Source: Betaproteobacteria bacterium
Lineage (GTDB): Bacteria; Pseudomonadota; Gammaproteobacteria; Burkholderiales; Casimicrobiaceae
Reading direction: 5' to 3'
Assembly: GCA_016720425.1 (NCBI GenBank)
Contig: JADKKQ010000007.1
Span: 1-64,000, forward strand
Length of the DNA stretch: 64,000 nt
The notes beneath the pieces are model-generated. The model had not been told where the DNA came from, ran no database searches, and was given only the letters and a program-made list of their open reading frames with translations. The position numbers and the translations under genes were made by a program. Below, piece by piece: positions 16,127 to 24,994 of the stretch (position 1 is the stretch's first letter; every line of letters starts with the position of its first letter).

Positions 16127-18016
16127 ATGCGCATCCGTCCGTCATCCGCGGCCACCGCCGCGGTCATCAGCCTCGCCCTCGCCGCCTGCAACGACGACAG
16201 CAGCTCGCGCTCGCTCTCCTCGGTCGAGTTCATCGGCATGCCCGCCCCGGCAACGGCCGCGGAGAAGGCCGACGCCTATTCGACGGCGCGGATCAAGTAC
16301 CTCTACGACGATGGCAGCAACGAGACTCACGACCTGGCCTACCACCGGATCTTCCTGACCGCCGACATGATCGGCGGGAGCATGGTCGGGGGCCTGTACG
16401 ACAGCGACGACCGCGCGCTCACCGACAACGACGGACCGATGGCCGCGGACGGGCCTGACGGAACTTCACTCATCCAGGTGCCGGAGCTGTCGGCTCCCGG
16501 CGGCACGGGCAATCCGCTGGCGATGGTGGTCAACTTCGAGTACCGGGAACTGCCGCCCAACGACGGGGTGAGCAAGGGCGGATTCTGGAGCAAGCTGCCG
16601 GCGGCAACCGGCCTGGCCCTGATCAACCAGAGCAAGCAGAATGGCTCGTTGACCCCGAAGTCCTACCAGAACGTGAGCTTCAGCGGAGTCAACGGGGGCT
16701 GGATACACTGCGGATCGACGCTGTCGGCCTGGGGCACGCATTTGAGCTCGGAGGAGTACGAGCCGGACGCCAAGACCCGTCAAGGACTTTTCGCCGCCAC
16801 CGGAACCGACGACGGCACCGACATCAACAGCTTCAGCAAGTATTACTTCGGCGATGCCGCCCGGGCCAATCCCTACCACTACGGATTGCTGCCGGAAATC
16901 TCGATCGACCGGACCGGCAAGGCGACGGTGGTCAAGCACTATGCCACCGGTCGCTTCGCGCGCGAGATGATGGAAATGGCCGCCGACCACCGCACCGGCA
17001 TCGGCGGCGACGATGGCGCCAACACGGGCTTGTTCATGTTCGTCGCCGACTCGGAGAAGAACCTCTCGGCGGGGACGCTCTACGCTGCCAAGGTGACGCA
17101 GACGGCGGCCGCCAACGGTGGGGGCTTCGCGCTCAGGTGGGTCAAGCTCGGACGCTCGACCGATGCGGAAATCAAGGCGCTGGTCGACGGCGGCATCAGG
17201 TTTTCCGACATCTTCCTGGTGTCCAACACCGATCCGGGCGATGCCTCCTACCGGATGGTGACGACCTACAACGGCACCGAGTGGCTGAAGCTGAAGCCGG
17301 GCATGGAGAAAGCCGCCGCCTTCCTCGAGACCCGGCGCTATGCCGCGTATCTCGGGGCGACGACCGAATTCTCGAAGATGGAGTACATCGCCTTCAACGC
17401 CAAGGATCGGAAGTTCTACGTGGTGATCTCGCGCGTCGAGCGCGGCATGGCCGATACGGCGGGCGACATCCGGGTGGCGCGCAACGACGGTGGCGTCGTC
17501 TACGAACTGGCGACCGGCACGGCGCAGAACGACACCGACGGCAACGCGATCAACAGCGAGTATGTCGGCACCGCGCTGGTCGGCATTCCGGAGCTCAACG
17601 GCGGCTGGCTGAACGGTGCCAAGGACGCGGAAGGCAACCAGTGTTCGCAGGACAGGATCTGCGGGCCGGACAACCTGCGCTTTGCCGGCTCGATCCGGAC
17701 GCTGTTCATCGGCGAGGACACGGGCCGGCGCAACAACAACTACGTCTGGGCGTTCAATGTCGACACCCGCAAGCTGGCGCGCATCCTGACCGTGCCGATG
17801 GCGGCCGAGGCGACGGGCCTCACCGTGGTCGAGGACTACAACGGCTTCGCCTACATCCTTGGCAACTTCCAGCACCCCGGGGACTCGCTTGCCGCCTACA
17901 CCGGCACCGACAAGGCCGAGATCGCGTCGCTGATCGACAGCAAATGGGGCAATCGCAGGAAGTCGGCAATCGGCTACCTTGGAACGAAGGACGGCGCCCT
18001 GCCAAAGCTGCGCTGA
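16127..18016 (+). CDS. phoX: PhoX-family (DUF839) phosphatase lipoprotein
   Basis: The 629-residue protein has a lipoprotein signal peptide with lipobox LAAC at residues 18-21 (MRIRPSSAATAAVISLALAAC), so the mature protein is membrane-anchored outside the cytoplasm. The PhoX hallmarks are present: GSTLSAWGTHLSSEEYEPD (metal-binding Glu pair), FRYAAYLGATTEFSKMEY-like glutamate region near 405-420, and LFIGEDTGRRNNNYVWAF near 525. PhoX is a calcium/iron alkaline phosphatase that releases phosphate from organic esters. Most characterised PhoX proteins are Tat-exported; this one uses a Sec lipoprotein signal. A GGAGG site precedes the ATG. It stands upstream of the arsenic genes and 11 kb from pstS. 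Confidence 0.8.
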   Translation: MRIRPSSAATAAVISLALAACNDDSSSRSLSSVEFIGMPAPATAAEKADAYSTARIKYLYDDGSNETHDLAYHRIFLTADMIGGSMVGGLYDSDDRALTDNDGPMAADGPDGTSLIQVPELSAPGGTGNPLAMVVNFEYRELPPNDGVSKGGFWSKLPAATGLALINQSKQNGSLTPKSYQNVSFSGVNGGWIHCGSTLSAWGTHLSSEEYEPDAKTRQGLFAATGTDDGTDINSFSKYYFGDAARANPYHYGLLPEISIDRTGKATVVKHYATGRFAREMMEMAADHRTGIGGDDGANTGLFMFVADSEKNLSAGTLYAAKVTQTAAANGGGFALRWVKLGRSTDAEIKALVDGGIRFSDIFLVSNTDPGDASYRMVTTYNGTEWLKLKPGMEKAAAFLETRRYAAYLGATTEFSKMEYIAFNAKDRKFYVVISRVERGMADTAGDIRVARNDGGVVYELATGTAQNDTDGNAINSEYVGTALVGIPELNGGWLNGAKDAEGNQCSQDRICGPDNLRFAGSIRTLFIGEDTGRRNNNYVWAFNVDTRKLARILTVPMAAEATGLTVVEDYNGFAYILGNFQHPGDSLAAYTGTDKAEIASLIDSKWGNRRKSAIGYLGTKDGALPKLR

Positions 18017-18068
18017 GGGCTGCACGAGAGTCATGGCGACGGCTGTTCGAGCAGCGCGCATGAAGGGG

Positions 18069-18097
18069 TTGACAGACCGATATCATTTTTATATTAT
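18069..18097 (+). promoter_or_regulatory. Strong promoter of arsR
   Basis: TTGACA (18069-18074) and TATTAT (18092-18097) are separated by exactly 17 bases in an AT-rich island. An imperfect dyad, TCATTTT to TTTGA, overlaps the -10 and may be the ArsR operator. The predicted start, 7-8 nt after the -10, coincides with the arsR ATG at 18105. Confidence 0.75.
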
Positions 18098-18104
18098 TTG
18101 AAAC

Positions 18105-18542
18105 ATGAAAACGACGGTCGCACTGGCGGCGTTGAGCGCATTGGCTCAGGAAGACCGCCTTGCCGCATTCCGGCTCCTGGTCGAGCACGCGCCGGATGGG
18201 TTGCCGGCCGGGACCATTGCGCAGCGTCTTGGGGTGCCGCCGCCGACGCTGTCGTTTCATCTCAAGGAGCTCTGCCACGCCGGGCTCATCCTCGCCCACC
18301 CCCAGGGTCGTTTCATCTGGTACCGCGCCGAGCTCGAGGCGATGAACTGCCTGGTCCGTTATCTCACCGAGAATTGCTGCGGCACCAGCGGTGTCTGCGA
18401 CCCGGTCTGCGCGCCGGCGGGAAAGCAAGCCGGAACCGCGGCCAGGAGCTTGTCGACGCCCGGCGCAACACGCGATGCGCCGAGCCCCGGTTGTCTGCCG
18501 GCGACCGTGCCGGTCGCGATTCACCGTCGTTCCCGCAGTTGA
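18105..18542 (+). CDS. arsR: ArsR-family arsenite-responsive repressor
   Basis: The 145-residue protein has a winged helix-turn-helix (LAALSALAQEDRLAAFRLLV, then TIAQRLGVPPPTLSFHLKEL). A C-terminal cysteine cluster NCCGTSGVCDPVC at about residues 91-103 can bind As(III), as in C-terminal-site ArsR proteins. Without metalloid it should repress the ars genes. The last 40 residues (after VCAP) are Arg/Ser/Pro-rich and longer than usual. There is no ribosome binding site, and the promoter spacing implies a leaderless mRNA. It heads arsR-arsC-acr3. Confidence 0.9.
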   Translation: MKTTVALAALSALAQEDRLAAFRLLVEHAPDGLPAGTIAQRLGVPPPTLSFHLKELCHAGLILAHPQGRFIWYRAELEAMNCLVRYLTENCCGTSGVCDPVCAPAGKQAGTAARSLSTPGATRDAPSPGCLPATVPVAIHRRSRS

Positions 18543-18652
18543 ACACCGGTTCGCGCCCGCGCGGTCCGTTTCTCTCGCTGCTGGTCCGTGGCATGGAGCG
18601 CCTTTCCACGCCCGACTCGCTGATCAAATTCACTTTTCCATGGAGCCGCACG

Positions 18653-19177
18653 ATGGCCGCTGAGCAACGCCCCTTGAATGTCCTCTTCCTCTGCACCGGC
18701 AACTCCGCGCGCAGCATCATCGCGGAGGTTGCGTTGCGGCAAGCCGGTGGGGTCCGCTTTCGCTCGTTCAGCGCGGGATCGCACCCGGCCGGCCAGGTGA
18801 ATCCGTTCGCGCTCGAATACCTGCGCGCGAGCCGGCTTCCGACCGACGGTCTGCGCAGCAAGAGCTGGGACGAGTTCGCCCGGCCGGACGCGCCGCCGCT
18901 GGATTTCGTTTTCACCGTCTGCGACAACGCGGCTGGCGAGGTCTGTCCGGTGTGGCCGGGGCAGCCGATGACCGCGCACTGGGGCGTCCCCGATCCCGCG
19001 GCTGTCGAAGGCAGCGACGCGGACAAGCACAAGGCGTTCTCCGAGACGGGTCGGGTGTTGATGAACCGCATCCGGCTGTTCGCCAGCCTCCCGCTCGAAA
19101 AGCTGGATCGCTTGAGCCTGGCGAAGAAGTTGAACGACATCGGCAGAACCGCCTCGTCCGACGACGCGACGACCTGA
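18653..19177 (+). CDS. arsC: Arsenate reductase, low-molecular-weight phosphatase type
   Basis: The 174-residue enzyme reduces arsenate to arsenite. It has the phosphatase P-loop C14-TGNSA-R20 and the redox cysteine pair C90 and C98 (TVCDNAAGEVCPVWPG), which carry the disulfide relay to thioredoxin or a similar donor. GVPDPAAVEG corresponds to the general-acid Asp loop. At 174 residues it is longer than the 131-residue staphylococcal enzyme, with an extra C-terminal helix. The ATG at 18653 is chosen because the P-loop strand starts nine residues later. It lies 110 nt after arsR and before acr3. Confidence 0.92.
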   Translation: MAAEQRPLNVLFLCTGNSARSIIAEVALRQAGGVRFRSFSAGSHPAGQVNPFALEYLRASRLPTDGLRSKSWDEFARPDAPPLDFVFTVCDNAAGEVCPVWPGQPMTAHWGVPDPAAVEGSDADKHKAFSETGRVLMNRIRLFASLPLEKLDRLSLAKKLNDIGRTASSDDATT

Positions 19178-19380
19178 CCGGGCAGGCGCCGGGGGCGGGA
19201 GCGGTCGGGGCGACTATCGACGCGGCAGGATAATCTCCGCATTCGCGATCTTCGCAGGACCGCCTTCCGGCGCGATTGCATTGGCGGCAGACGAAGGCAG
19301 GATCGCGGCGGAAGCCGCTCCTGCATGAGTTCAACCGTCACCGTGCCGGATCAATCACTTGGACGACAGGGACTGTTTCG

Positions 19381-20460
19381 ATGTCGGACCGAGGCGCAAC
19401 GGCAATCAAGCACACTGCGAGCGCGACCATGAGCGTGTTCGAGCGCTACCTGACCGTATGGGTATTCCTTTGCATCGTCGTCGGCATCGCTGCGGGCCAG
19501 TTGCTGCCCGAGGTGTTCCAGGGCATCGGCCGGTTGGAGGTGGCGCGCGTCAACCTCCCGGTAGGAGTGCTGATCTGGGTCATGATCATCCCGATGCTGA
19601 TGAAGGTCGACTTCGGCGCGCTGCACGAAGTACGGCAGCATGTCCGGGGCATCGGGGTCACGTTGTTCGTGAACTGGCTGGTCAAGCCATTCTCGATGGC
19701 TTTCCTCGGGTGGTTGTTCATCCGCCACCTGTTCGCACCCTGGCTGCCCGCCGAGCAACTCGACAGTTACATCGCCGGCCTGATCCTGCTGGCCGCTGCG
19801 CCCTGCACCGCCATGGTCTTCGTCTGGAGCCGGCTTTCCAACGGCGATCCCCTGTTCACGCTGTCGCAAGTCGCGCTCAACGACAGCATCATGGTCGTGG
19901 CCTTCGCGCCGCTGGTGGCCTTCCTGCTGGGCATCTCGGCGATCACCGTGCCCTGGTCCACCCTGCTGACCTCGGTGGTGCTCTACATCGTGATCCCGGT
20001 AGCGCTGGCGCAGCTGTGGCGCCGATCGCTGCTGGGAGAAGGTGGCAGCAAGGGCAAGGTGGCGTTCGATGCGACCATGGCAAGCATCGGGCCGTGGTCC
20101 ATTGCGGCGCTCCTGGCCACGCTGGTGCTGCTGTTTGCCTTCCAGGGAGAGGCGATCCTGCGGCAGCCGCTGATCATCGCCCTGCTCGCCGTGCCGATCC
20201 TGATTCAGGTCCTTTTCAACTCGTCCGTGGCCTATCTCCTGAACAGGGCGGCGGGAGAGAAGCACAGCGTCGCCTGTCCGTCGGCGCTGATCGGGGCCTC
20301 GAACTTCTTCGAGCTGGCGGTGGCGGCCGCCATCAGCCTGTTCGGTTTCGATTCGGGAGCGGCGCTCGCCACCGTGGTGGGGGTGTTGATCGAGGTCCCG
20401 GTCATGCTGCTGGTGGTGAAGGTCCTCAACGCCAGCAAGGACTGGTACGAGCGCGCCTGA
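19381..20460 (+). CDS. acr3: ACR3-type arsenite efflux permease
   Basis: The 359-residue inner-membrane protein has about ten helices of the bile-acid/ACR3 fold. It starts with FERYLTVWVFLCIVVGIAAGQLL and contains LPVGVLIWVMIIPMLMKVDF. The conserved cysteine motif AAPCTAMVFVWS lies about 40% along the chain, and the late motif SALIGASNFFELAVAAAISLFG is also present. It exports As(III) made by ArsC using the proton gradient. Start choices are the ATG at 19381 or 19429; the conserved sequence begins at the second. It is the last gene of the ars cluster and converges on phoR, 65 nt away. Confidence 0.93.
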   Translation: MSDRGATAIKHTASATMSVFERYLTVWVFLCIVVGIAAGQLLPEVFQGIGRLEVARVNLPVGVLIWVMIIPMLMKVDFGALHEVRQHVRGIGVTLFVNWLVKPFSMAFLGWLFIRHLFAPWLPAEQLDSYIAGLILLAAAPCTAMVFVWSRLSNGDPLFTLSQVALNDSIMVVAFAPLVAFLLGISAITVPWSTLLTSVVLYIVIPVALAQLWRRSLLGEGGSKGKVAFDATMASIGPWSIAALLATLVLLFAFQGEAILRQPLIIALLAVPILIQVLFNSSVAYLLNRAAGEKHSVACPSALIGASNFFELAVAAAISLFGFDSGAALATVVGVLIEVPVMLLVVKVLNASKDWYERA

Positions 20461-20525
20461 GCCCGGGCCAGTCGCGGCACGGTCGACGCCGGCGCAGCGG
20501 TTGCCGCCAACCGAGACCGGCGCGC

Positions 20526-21789
20526 TCAGGCCCCGGGTTCGCGCACCTGCGGCTCGGCGGTGTCCGGCAGGCCCCCCGTCGGTGCCGGCAACCCCTCGAG
20601 GCCCCGCGTCACCCTGCGCGCAGGCAGGACGACCGAGAAGGTGCTCCCCTGGCCCGGCTCGCTGACCACGTCGAGTTCGGCGTGATGCCGGAGCAGCACG
20701 TGCTTGACGATGGCGAGACCGAGCCCGGTGCCTCCGGTGGCCCGCGAGCGGCTACGATCCACCCGATAGAACCGCTCGGTCAGCCGGGGGATGTGCTCCG
20801 GCGCGATGCCGATGCCCGAATCGGTCACGGAGAAGATCCCGCGCCCGTCGGCGGCCGTTCGCCAGCCGAGCCGGATCGTTCCGCCCGCCGGCGTGTACCG
20901 GATCGCATTGCTGACGAGGTTGCCGAACGCGCTGGCGAGCTCCTCGCGGTTGCCGCCGAGGCTCACCGTGGCGGCGTCACCGAGATCGAGTTCGATCACA
21001 TGCTGCCCGGCCGACAGCGCGCGGGCGTCGGCGGCGCGCTCGAGCAACAGCGGTCAGGAACCGGATCCGCTGGCGCGGCTCGAGCTCGAGGTCCTGCAGC
21101 GTTTCGATGAAGCCGCTGACGACCGTCAGCGGGGTCTTGAGCTCATGCGAGATGTTGGCGATGAAATCGCGGCGCATCCGCGACACGGCCTCGAGACGGG
21201 TGACGTCGCGGCTGATGACGAGCCTCTCGTCGACGCCGAAGGGGACGATCTGGATCTGCAGGGTGACGCCAGGCGTCCGCTGCGAGTCGACCAGGATGGA
21301 TTCCGAAAAGTCCCCGCCATCGAGGTAGCGAATGAAGTCCGGCTGCCGTACCAGGTTGGCGAGAGGCTGCCCTTGGTCACCCGCGGGATCGAGCCCGAAC
21401 TGGGTGAGCGCAGCCGTGTTGGCCCAGCGGATGCGACTGGCGATGTCGATGACGACCATGCCGTCGGGAATGGCCTCGGCCGCGCTGCGAAACCGCTCGA
21501 TGGTCTGCGCGAGCTCCCGCTGATACGTCGTTCGCAGGCGGACGCGCTGGTACAGCGCCGCGAACGCCGCCTTCCACGGGCCGCTGCCTTCGGGCACCGG
21601 CGCGTCGAGCGGCGCTGCCGACCAATCGGCGAGGCGCTGGACGTTGCGGAGGTGAAACACGAGGACCGCGCCCGCACCGATCGCCAGCGCCACAAAGCCT
21701 GCCCATGCATCGGCCAGGACTCCGACAACCACCGCCGCTGCCAGCACCGCGACCGGCAACGGCAAACCCGTGCGCAACGCCGGTTTCAT
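20526..21789 (-). pseudogene. phoR: PhoR phosphate-sensor kinase, internal deletion and frameshift
   Basis: The first frame from the ATG at 21789 gives an N-terminal membrane segment, a PAS domain (AIPDGMVVIDIASRIRWAN) and the phospho-acceptor helix FIANISHELKTPLTVVSGF. It is intact to about residue 247 (RQRIRFLTA). A different frame then supplies LLERAADARALSAGQH and a full HATPase domain (NREELASAFGNLVSNAIRYTP, TDSGIGIAPEHIPRLTERFY, GGTGLGLAIVKH). Aligned from memory with E. coli PhoR, about 37 residues are missing at the junction (21040-21053): the second dimerisation helix including the usual RMxxLVxxLLTLS. A TGA lies just upstream in the second frame. As given the gene cannot make a full kinase. 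It may be a real deletion or an assembly fault. Confidence 0.85.
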
Positions 21790-21814
21790 CGCTTCGCGTC
21801 CCCGCGATCCCGCG

Positions 21815-22504
21815 TCAACGTGGCGCTGCGAGACGGTAGCCGGTGCCGCGGACGGTCTCGATCATTCCGGCGTGGCCGAAGGGCTCGAGCGCAAGGCGCA
21901 GGCGCCGGATGTGAACATCGACGGTGCGCTCCTCGATATAGACGTGGTCGCCCCAGACCTGATCGAGCAGCTGCATCCGCGTGTGCACTCGCTCGGGCCG
22001 CGCCAGGAAGAAGCGGAGCAGGCGAAACTCGGTCGGACCGAGTGCGACCGCGGCACCGTGGGCGGTCACCCGGTGCGTGCCGGGATCGAGTTTCAGCGGG
22101 CCGACCTCCAGCGGTTCCTGCGCCGCCTCGGGCGCCCTGCGCCGCAGCACCGCCTTGATCCGCGCCTTCAGCTCGCGCGGGCTGAACGGTTTGGTCACGT
22201 AGTCGTCGACCCACGCCTCCAGGCCGGCGACCTTGTCGGCTTCGTCGGCGCGCGCGGTCAGCATGATGATCGGCAGTTCGCGGGTCCGCGCGTTCGCCCG
22301 CAGCGTCCGCGCCCAGTCGAGACCCGTGCGGCCGGGAAGCATCCAGTCGAGCAGCACGAGGTCGGGCAACACGTCCTTCAGTTGCTGCTCGGCGCTCTCG
22401 GCGTCGAGCGCCGTCAGCACTTCGTAGCCGGCGTCGACCAGGTTGACCTTGAGGAGCTCGAGGATCGCAGGTTCATCCTCGACCGCCAGGATCACCGGCG
22501 TCAT
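21815..22504 (-). CDS. phoB: Phosphate regulon response regulator PhoB
   Basis: The 229-residue OmpR-type regulator has a receiver domain (VEDEPAILELLKVNL acidic pocket, phospho-Asp in LVLLDWMLPG, Lys in YVTKPFSPRELK). A winged-helix DNA-binding domain follows (LGPTEFRLLRFFLARPERV, QVWGDHVYIEERTVDVHIRRLR). It activates genes at Pho boxes. The ATG at 22504 overlaps the phoU stop as ATGA, so translation is coupled. phoR follows after 25 nt. The protein appears complete even though its partner kinase is broken here. Confidence 0.95.
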   Translation of the reverse strand: MTPVILAVEDEPAILELLKVNLVDAGYEVLTALDAESAEQQLKDVLPDLVLLDWMLPGRTGLDWARTLRANARTRELPIIMLTARADEADKVAGLEAWVDDYVTKPFSPRELKARIKAVLRRRAPEAAQEPLEVGPLKLDPGTHRVTAHGAAVALGPTEFRLLRFFLARPERVHTRMQLLDQVWGDHVYIEERTVDVHIRRLRLALEPFGHAGMIETVRGTGYRLAAPR

Positions 22505-23208
22505 TCCTTGGCCACCTCGGCGCGTATCTCGGCGACCGAGGCGTGTCGAACGTCGGTGCCCTTGACGAGTTGGACCACGGCCTCGGCGATATTCTTGGCG
22601 TGGTCGCCGATCCGCTCGATCGATTTGGCCACGAAGACGATCTCCAGCGCGGACGTGATGTTCCGCGGGTCCTCCATCATGTAGCTGACCAGCTGACGCA
22701 GCATTTCCGCGAACGCCACGTCGACCTCCTTGTCGTGCTCGATGACTTCGGTCGCGGCGAGCGGGTCGAGCCGGGCGAAGGCGTCCAGCGCGAGTTGCAG
22801 CATCGTTCCCGCGCGCTCGGCCGCACGCGTCGCCGTGAAGTGGCGCACCTGCAGGAGGCGGACGGCGTCGCGCGTCTGCCCCGCCTTGTAGGCGATCTTC
22901 TTCACTTCGTCGCCGACCCGCTCGAGGTCGTTGACGATCTTGGTGATGGTGAGGATCATCCGCAGATCGATCGCCGCCGGCTGCCGCTTGGCGATGATCT
23001 GGCTGCACTGCTGATCGATGTCGACCTGCGCGGCGTTGATCTCCTGCTCCACGGAGCCGATCCGGTCGAGCAGGCCGCGATCGTCGCCGTCCTTGAGCAC
23101 TTCGATCGCGCGCGCGAGCTGCGTCTCCGTTAGCCCGCCCATCGCCAGGACGCCGGTGCGGATCGAATCCATCTCGGCATCGAACTGCTTGTGCGTGTGT
23201 TCGCTCAT
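22501..23208 (-). CDS. phoU: Phosphate transport regulator PhoU
   Basis: PhoU links the Pst transporter to PhoR and limits phosphate uptake. The 235-residue protein has the two three-helix bundles of the family, with metal-binding motifs in KIVNDLERVGDEVKKIAY and AKSIERIGDHAKNIAEAV. It starts MSEHTHKQFDAEMDSI and lies 50 nt after pstB. Its stop overlaps the phoB start. Length and sequence are normal. Confidence 0.96.
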   Translation of the reverse strand: MSEHTHKQFDAEMDSIRTGVLAMGGLTETQLARAIEVLKDGDDRGLLDRIGSVEQEINAAQVDIDQQCSQIIAKRQPAAIDLRMILTITKIVNDLERVGDEVKKIAYKAGQTRDAVRLLQVRHFTATRAAERAGTMLQLALDAFARLDPLAATEVIEHDKEVDVAFAEMLRQLVSYMMEDPRNITSALEIVFVAKSIERIGDHAKNIAEAVVQLVKGTDVRHASVAEIRAEVAKE

Positions 23209-23258
23209 TTGCTTTCCAAAGGGTCCCTGGGTCCGGAGCCGCGCCGCATCGGCGGCGG

Positions 23259-24071
23259 TCAGCCGAAACGCCCGGTGATGTAGTCCTCGGTTTCGCGTCG
23301 CTTCGGCTTGACGAAGATCGCGTCGGTGGCGCCGAACTCGATCAGCTCGCCGAGGTACATGTAGGCGGTGTAGTCGGAGACGCGTGCCGCCTGCTGCATG
23401 TTGTGGGTGACGATCGCCACCGTATAGTCCTGCTTGAGCTCGGTGATGAGTTCCTCGATCTTGGCGGTCGAGATGGGGTCCAGCGCCGAGGTCGGCTCGT
23501 CGAGCAGCAGCATTTCCGGCTGCACGGCGACGGCGCGGGCGATGCACAGCCGCTGCTGCTGGCCGCCGGACAACGCCATTCCGCTCTGCTTCAGCTTGTC
23601 CTTCGCCTCGTCCCACATCGCCGCCTTGGTCAGCGCCCACTCGACGCGCTCGTCCATCTGCCGGGACGAGAGCGTCTCGTAGAGGCTCACGCCGAACGCG
23701 ATGTTGTCGTAGATCGACATCGGAAACGGCGTCGGCTTCTGGAACACCATGCCGACCTTGGCGCGCAGCATGTTGAGGTCGGTGCGGGAGTGGAGGATGT
23801 TGTGGCCGTTGAACATGATCTCGCCCACGGCGCGCTGGCCGGGATAGAGCGAGTACATCCGGTTCAGCGTCCGCAGCAGCGTGGACTTGCCGCAGCCGGA
23901 CGGGCCGATGAACGCCGTGACCTGGCGCTCGCCGATGTCGAGGTTGATGTCCTTCAACCCCTGGAACTTGCCATAGTAGAAGTCGAGCTTGCGGATCGAC
24001 ATCTTGGGTGCTGCCGGAGGCAGGGACTGCGCCTGCGCTTCGGGCCGCGGTACGACCGTCTGGAACGCCAT
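23259..24071 (-). CDS. pstB: Phosphate ABC transporter ATP-binding protein PstB
   Basis: PstB powers the high-affinity phosphate importer. The 270-residue protein has Walker A GPSGCGKST, the PstB-specific Q-loop region GMVFQKPTPFPMSIYDNIAFG, the signature LSGGQQQRLCIARA, Walker B MLLLDEPTSALD and the switch His in VTHNMQQA. The first 25 residues (VVPRPEAQAQSLPP) are an extra linker before the domain. It sits between pstA and phoU. Confidence 0.97.
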   Translation of the reverse strand: MAFQTVVPRPEAQAQSLPPAAPKMSIRKLDFYYGKFQGLKDINLDIGERQVTAFIGPSGCGKSTLLRTLNRMYSLYPGQRAVGEIMFNGHNILHSRTDLNMLRAKVGMVFQKPTPFPMSIYDNIAFGVSLYETLSSRQMDERVEWALTKAAMWDEAKDKLKQSGMALSGGQQQRLCIARAVAVQPEMLLLDEPTSALDPISTAKIEELITELKQDYTVAIVTHNMQQAARVSDYTAYMYLGELIEFGATDAIFVKPKRRETEDYITGRFG

Positions 24072-24096
24072 CGGGATCTCCGGGATGTCGGGTGCG

Positions 24097-24981
24097 TCAG
24101 CGCGTCGCCGACTGGTGGAACAGCGTGCGGGCGAGAATGTTCAGGACCAGCACGGTCAGCGTGATCAGGAGTGCGGCACCCCACGCCAGCGTCTTCCAGT
24201 CCTCGTAGGGACTCATCGCGAACTGGAAGATGACCACCGGCAGGTTCGCCATTGGCGCGTTCATGTCGCCGCTCCAGAACTGGTTGTTCAGTGCCGTGAA
24301 CAGCAGCGGTGCCGTTTCACCCGAGATGCGCGCGACGGCCAGGAGGATGCCGGTGACGACGCCACCGCGCACCGCGCGCAGCGTGACCATCAGGATCACC
24401 TTCCACATCGGCGCACCCAGCGCGACTGCCGCCTCGCGCAGGCTCGCGGGCACCAGGTGCAGCATGTTCTCGGTCGTGCGCACGACCACCGGCACCGCGA
24501 TCAGCGCCAGCGCAATCGATCCGGCCCAGCCGGAGAAGTGCTGGACCGGGGCGACGTACACGGTGTAGACGAACAGGCCGATGACGATGGAGGGCGCCGA
24601 CAGCAGGATGTCGTTGATGAAGCGCGTCACCCGCGCGATCCAGCCGTCCTTGCCGAACTCGGCGAGGTAGATCCCGGCCATGATGCCGATGGGCGTGCTG
24701 ATGAAGGTGGCGGCGGCGACGATGACGATGCTGCCGAAGATGGCGTTGGCAAGCCCTCCCTCGGAACCGGGTGGCGGTGTCGTCTGCGTGAACAGCGTCG
24801 GCGACAGTGCGGCGAAGCCCTTGCCAAACAGGATGACCAGTATCCAGAGCAGGAAGATCATGCCAAAGGCCATCGCGGCCATCGACAGAACAAGGTTGAT
24901 GCGGTTGGTCCGCAGGCGTCGCCGGTATAGGGCGGCGGATGCCGGAGTCGGGGTCGCGGTGGCCGCCGCAGTCGTGATCAT
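24097..24981 (-). CDS. pstA: Phosphate ABC transporter permease PstA
   Basis: The 294-residue permease has six membrane helices. The EAA-type loop that contacts PstB lies in LVPASLREAAVALGAPMWKVI (about residues 170-190), and ISGETAPLLFTAL is typical of PstA. It pairs with PstC, whose stop lies 13 nt before this start. A short Thr/Ala-rich segment precedes the first helix. Confidence 0.96.
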   Translation of the reverse strand: MITTAAATATPTPASAALYRRRLRTNRINLVLSMAAMAFGMIFLLWILVILFGKGFAALSPTLFTQTTPPPGSEGGLANAIFGSIVIVAAATFISTPIGIMAGIYLAEFGKDGWIARVTRFINDILLSAPSIVIGLFVYTVYVAPVQHFSGWAGSIALALIAVPVVVRTTENMLHLVPASLREAAVALGAPMWKVILMVTLRAVRGGVVTGILLAVARISGETAPLLFTALNNQFWSGDMNAPMANLPVVIFQFAMSPYEDWKTLAWGAALLITLTVLVLNILARTLFHQSATR

Positions 24982-24994
24982 GTCGGCAATCCTT

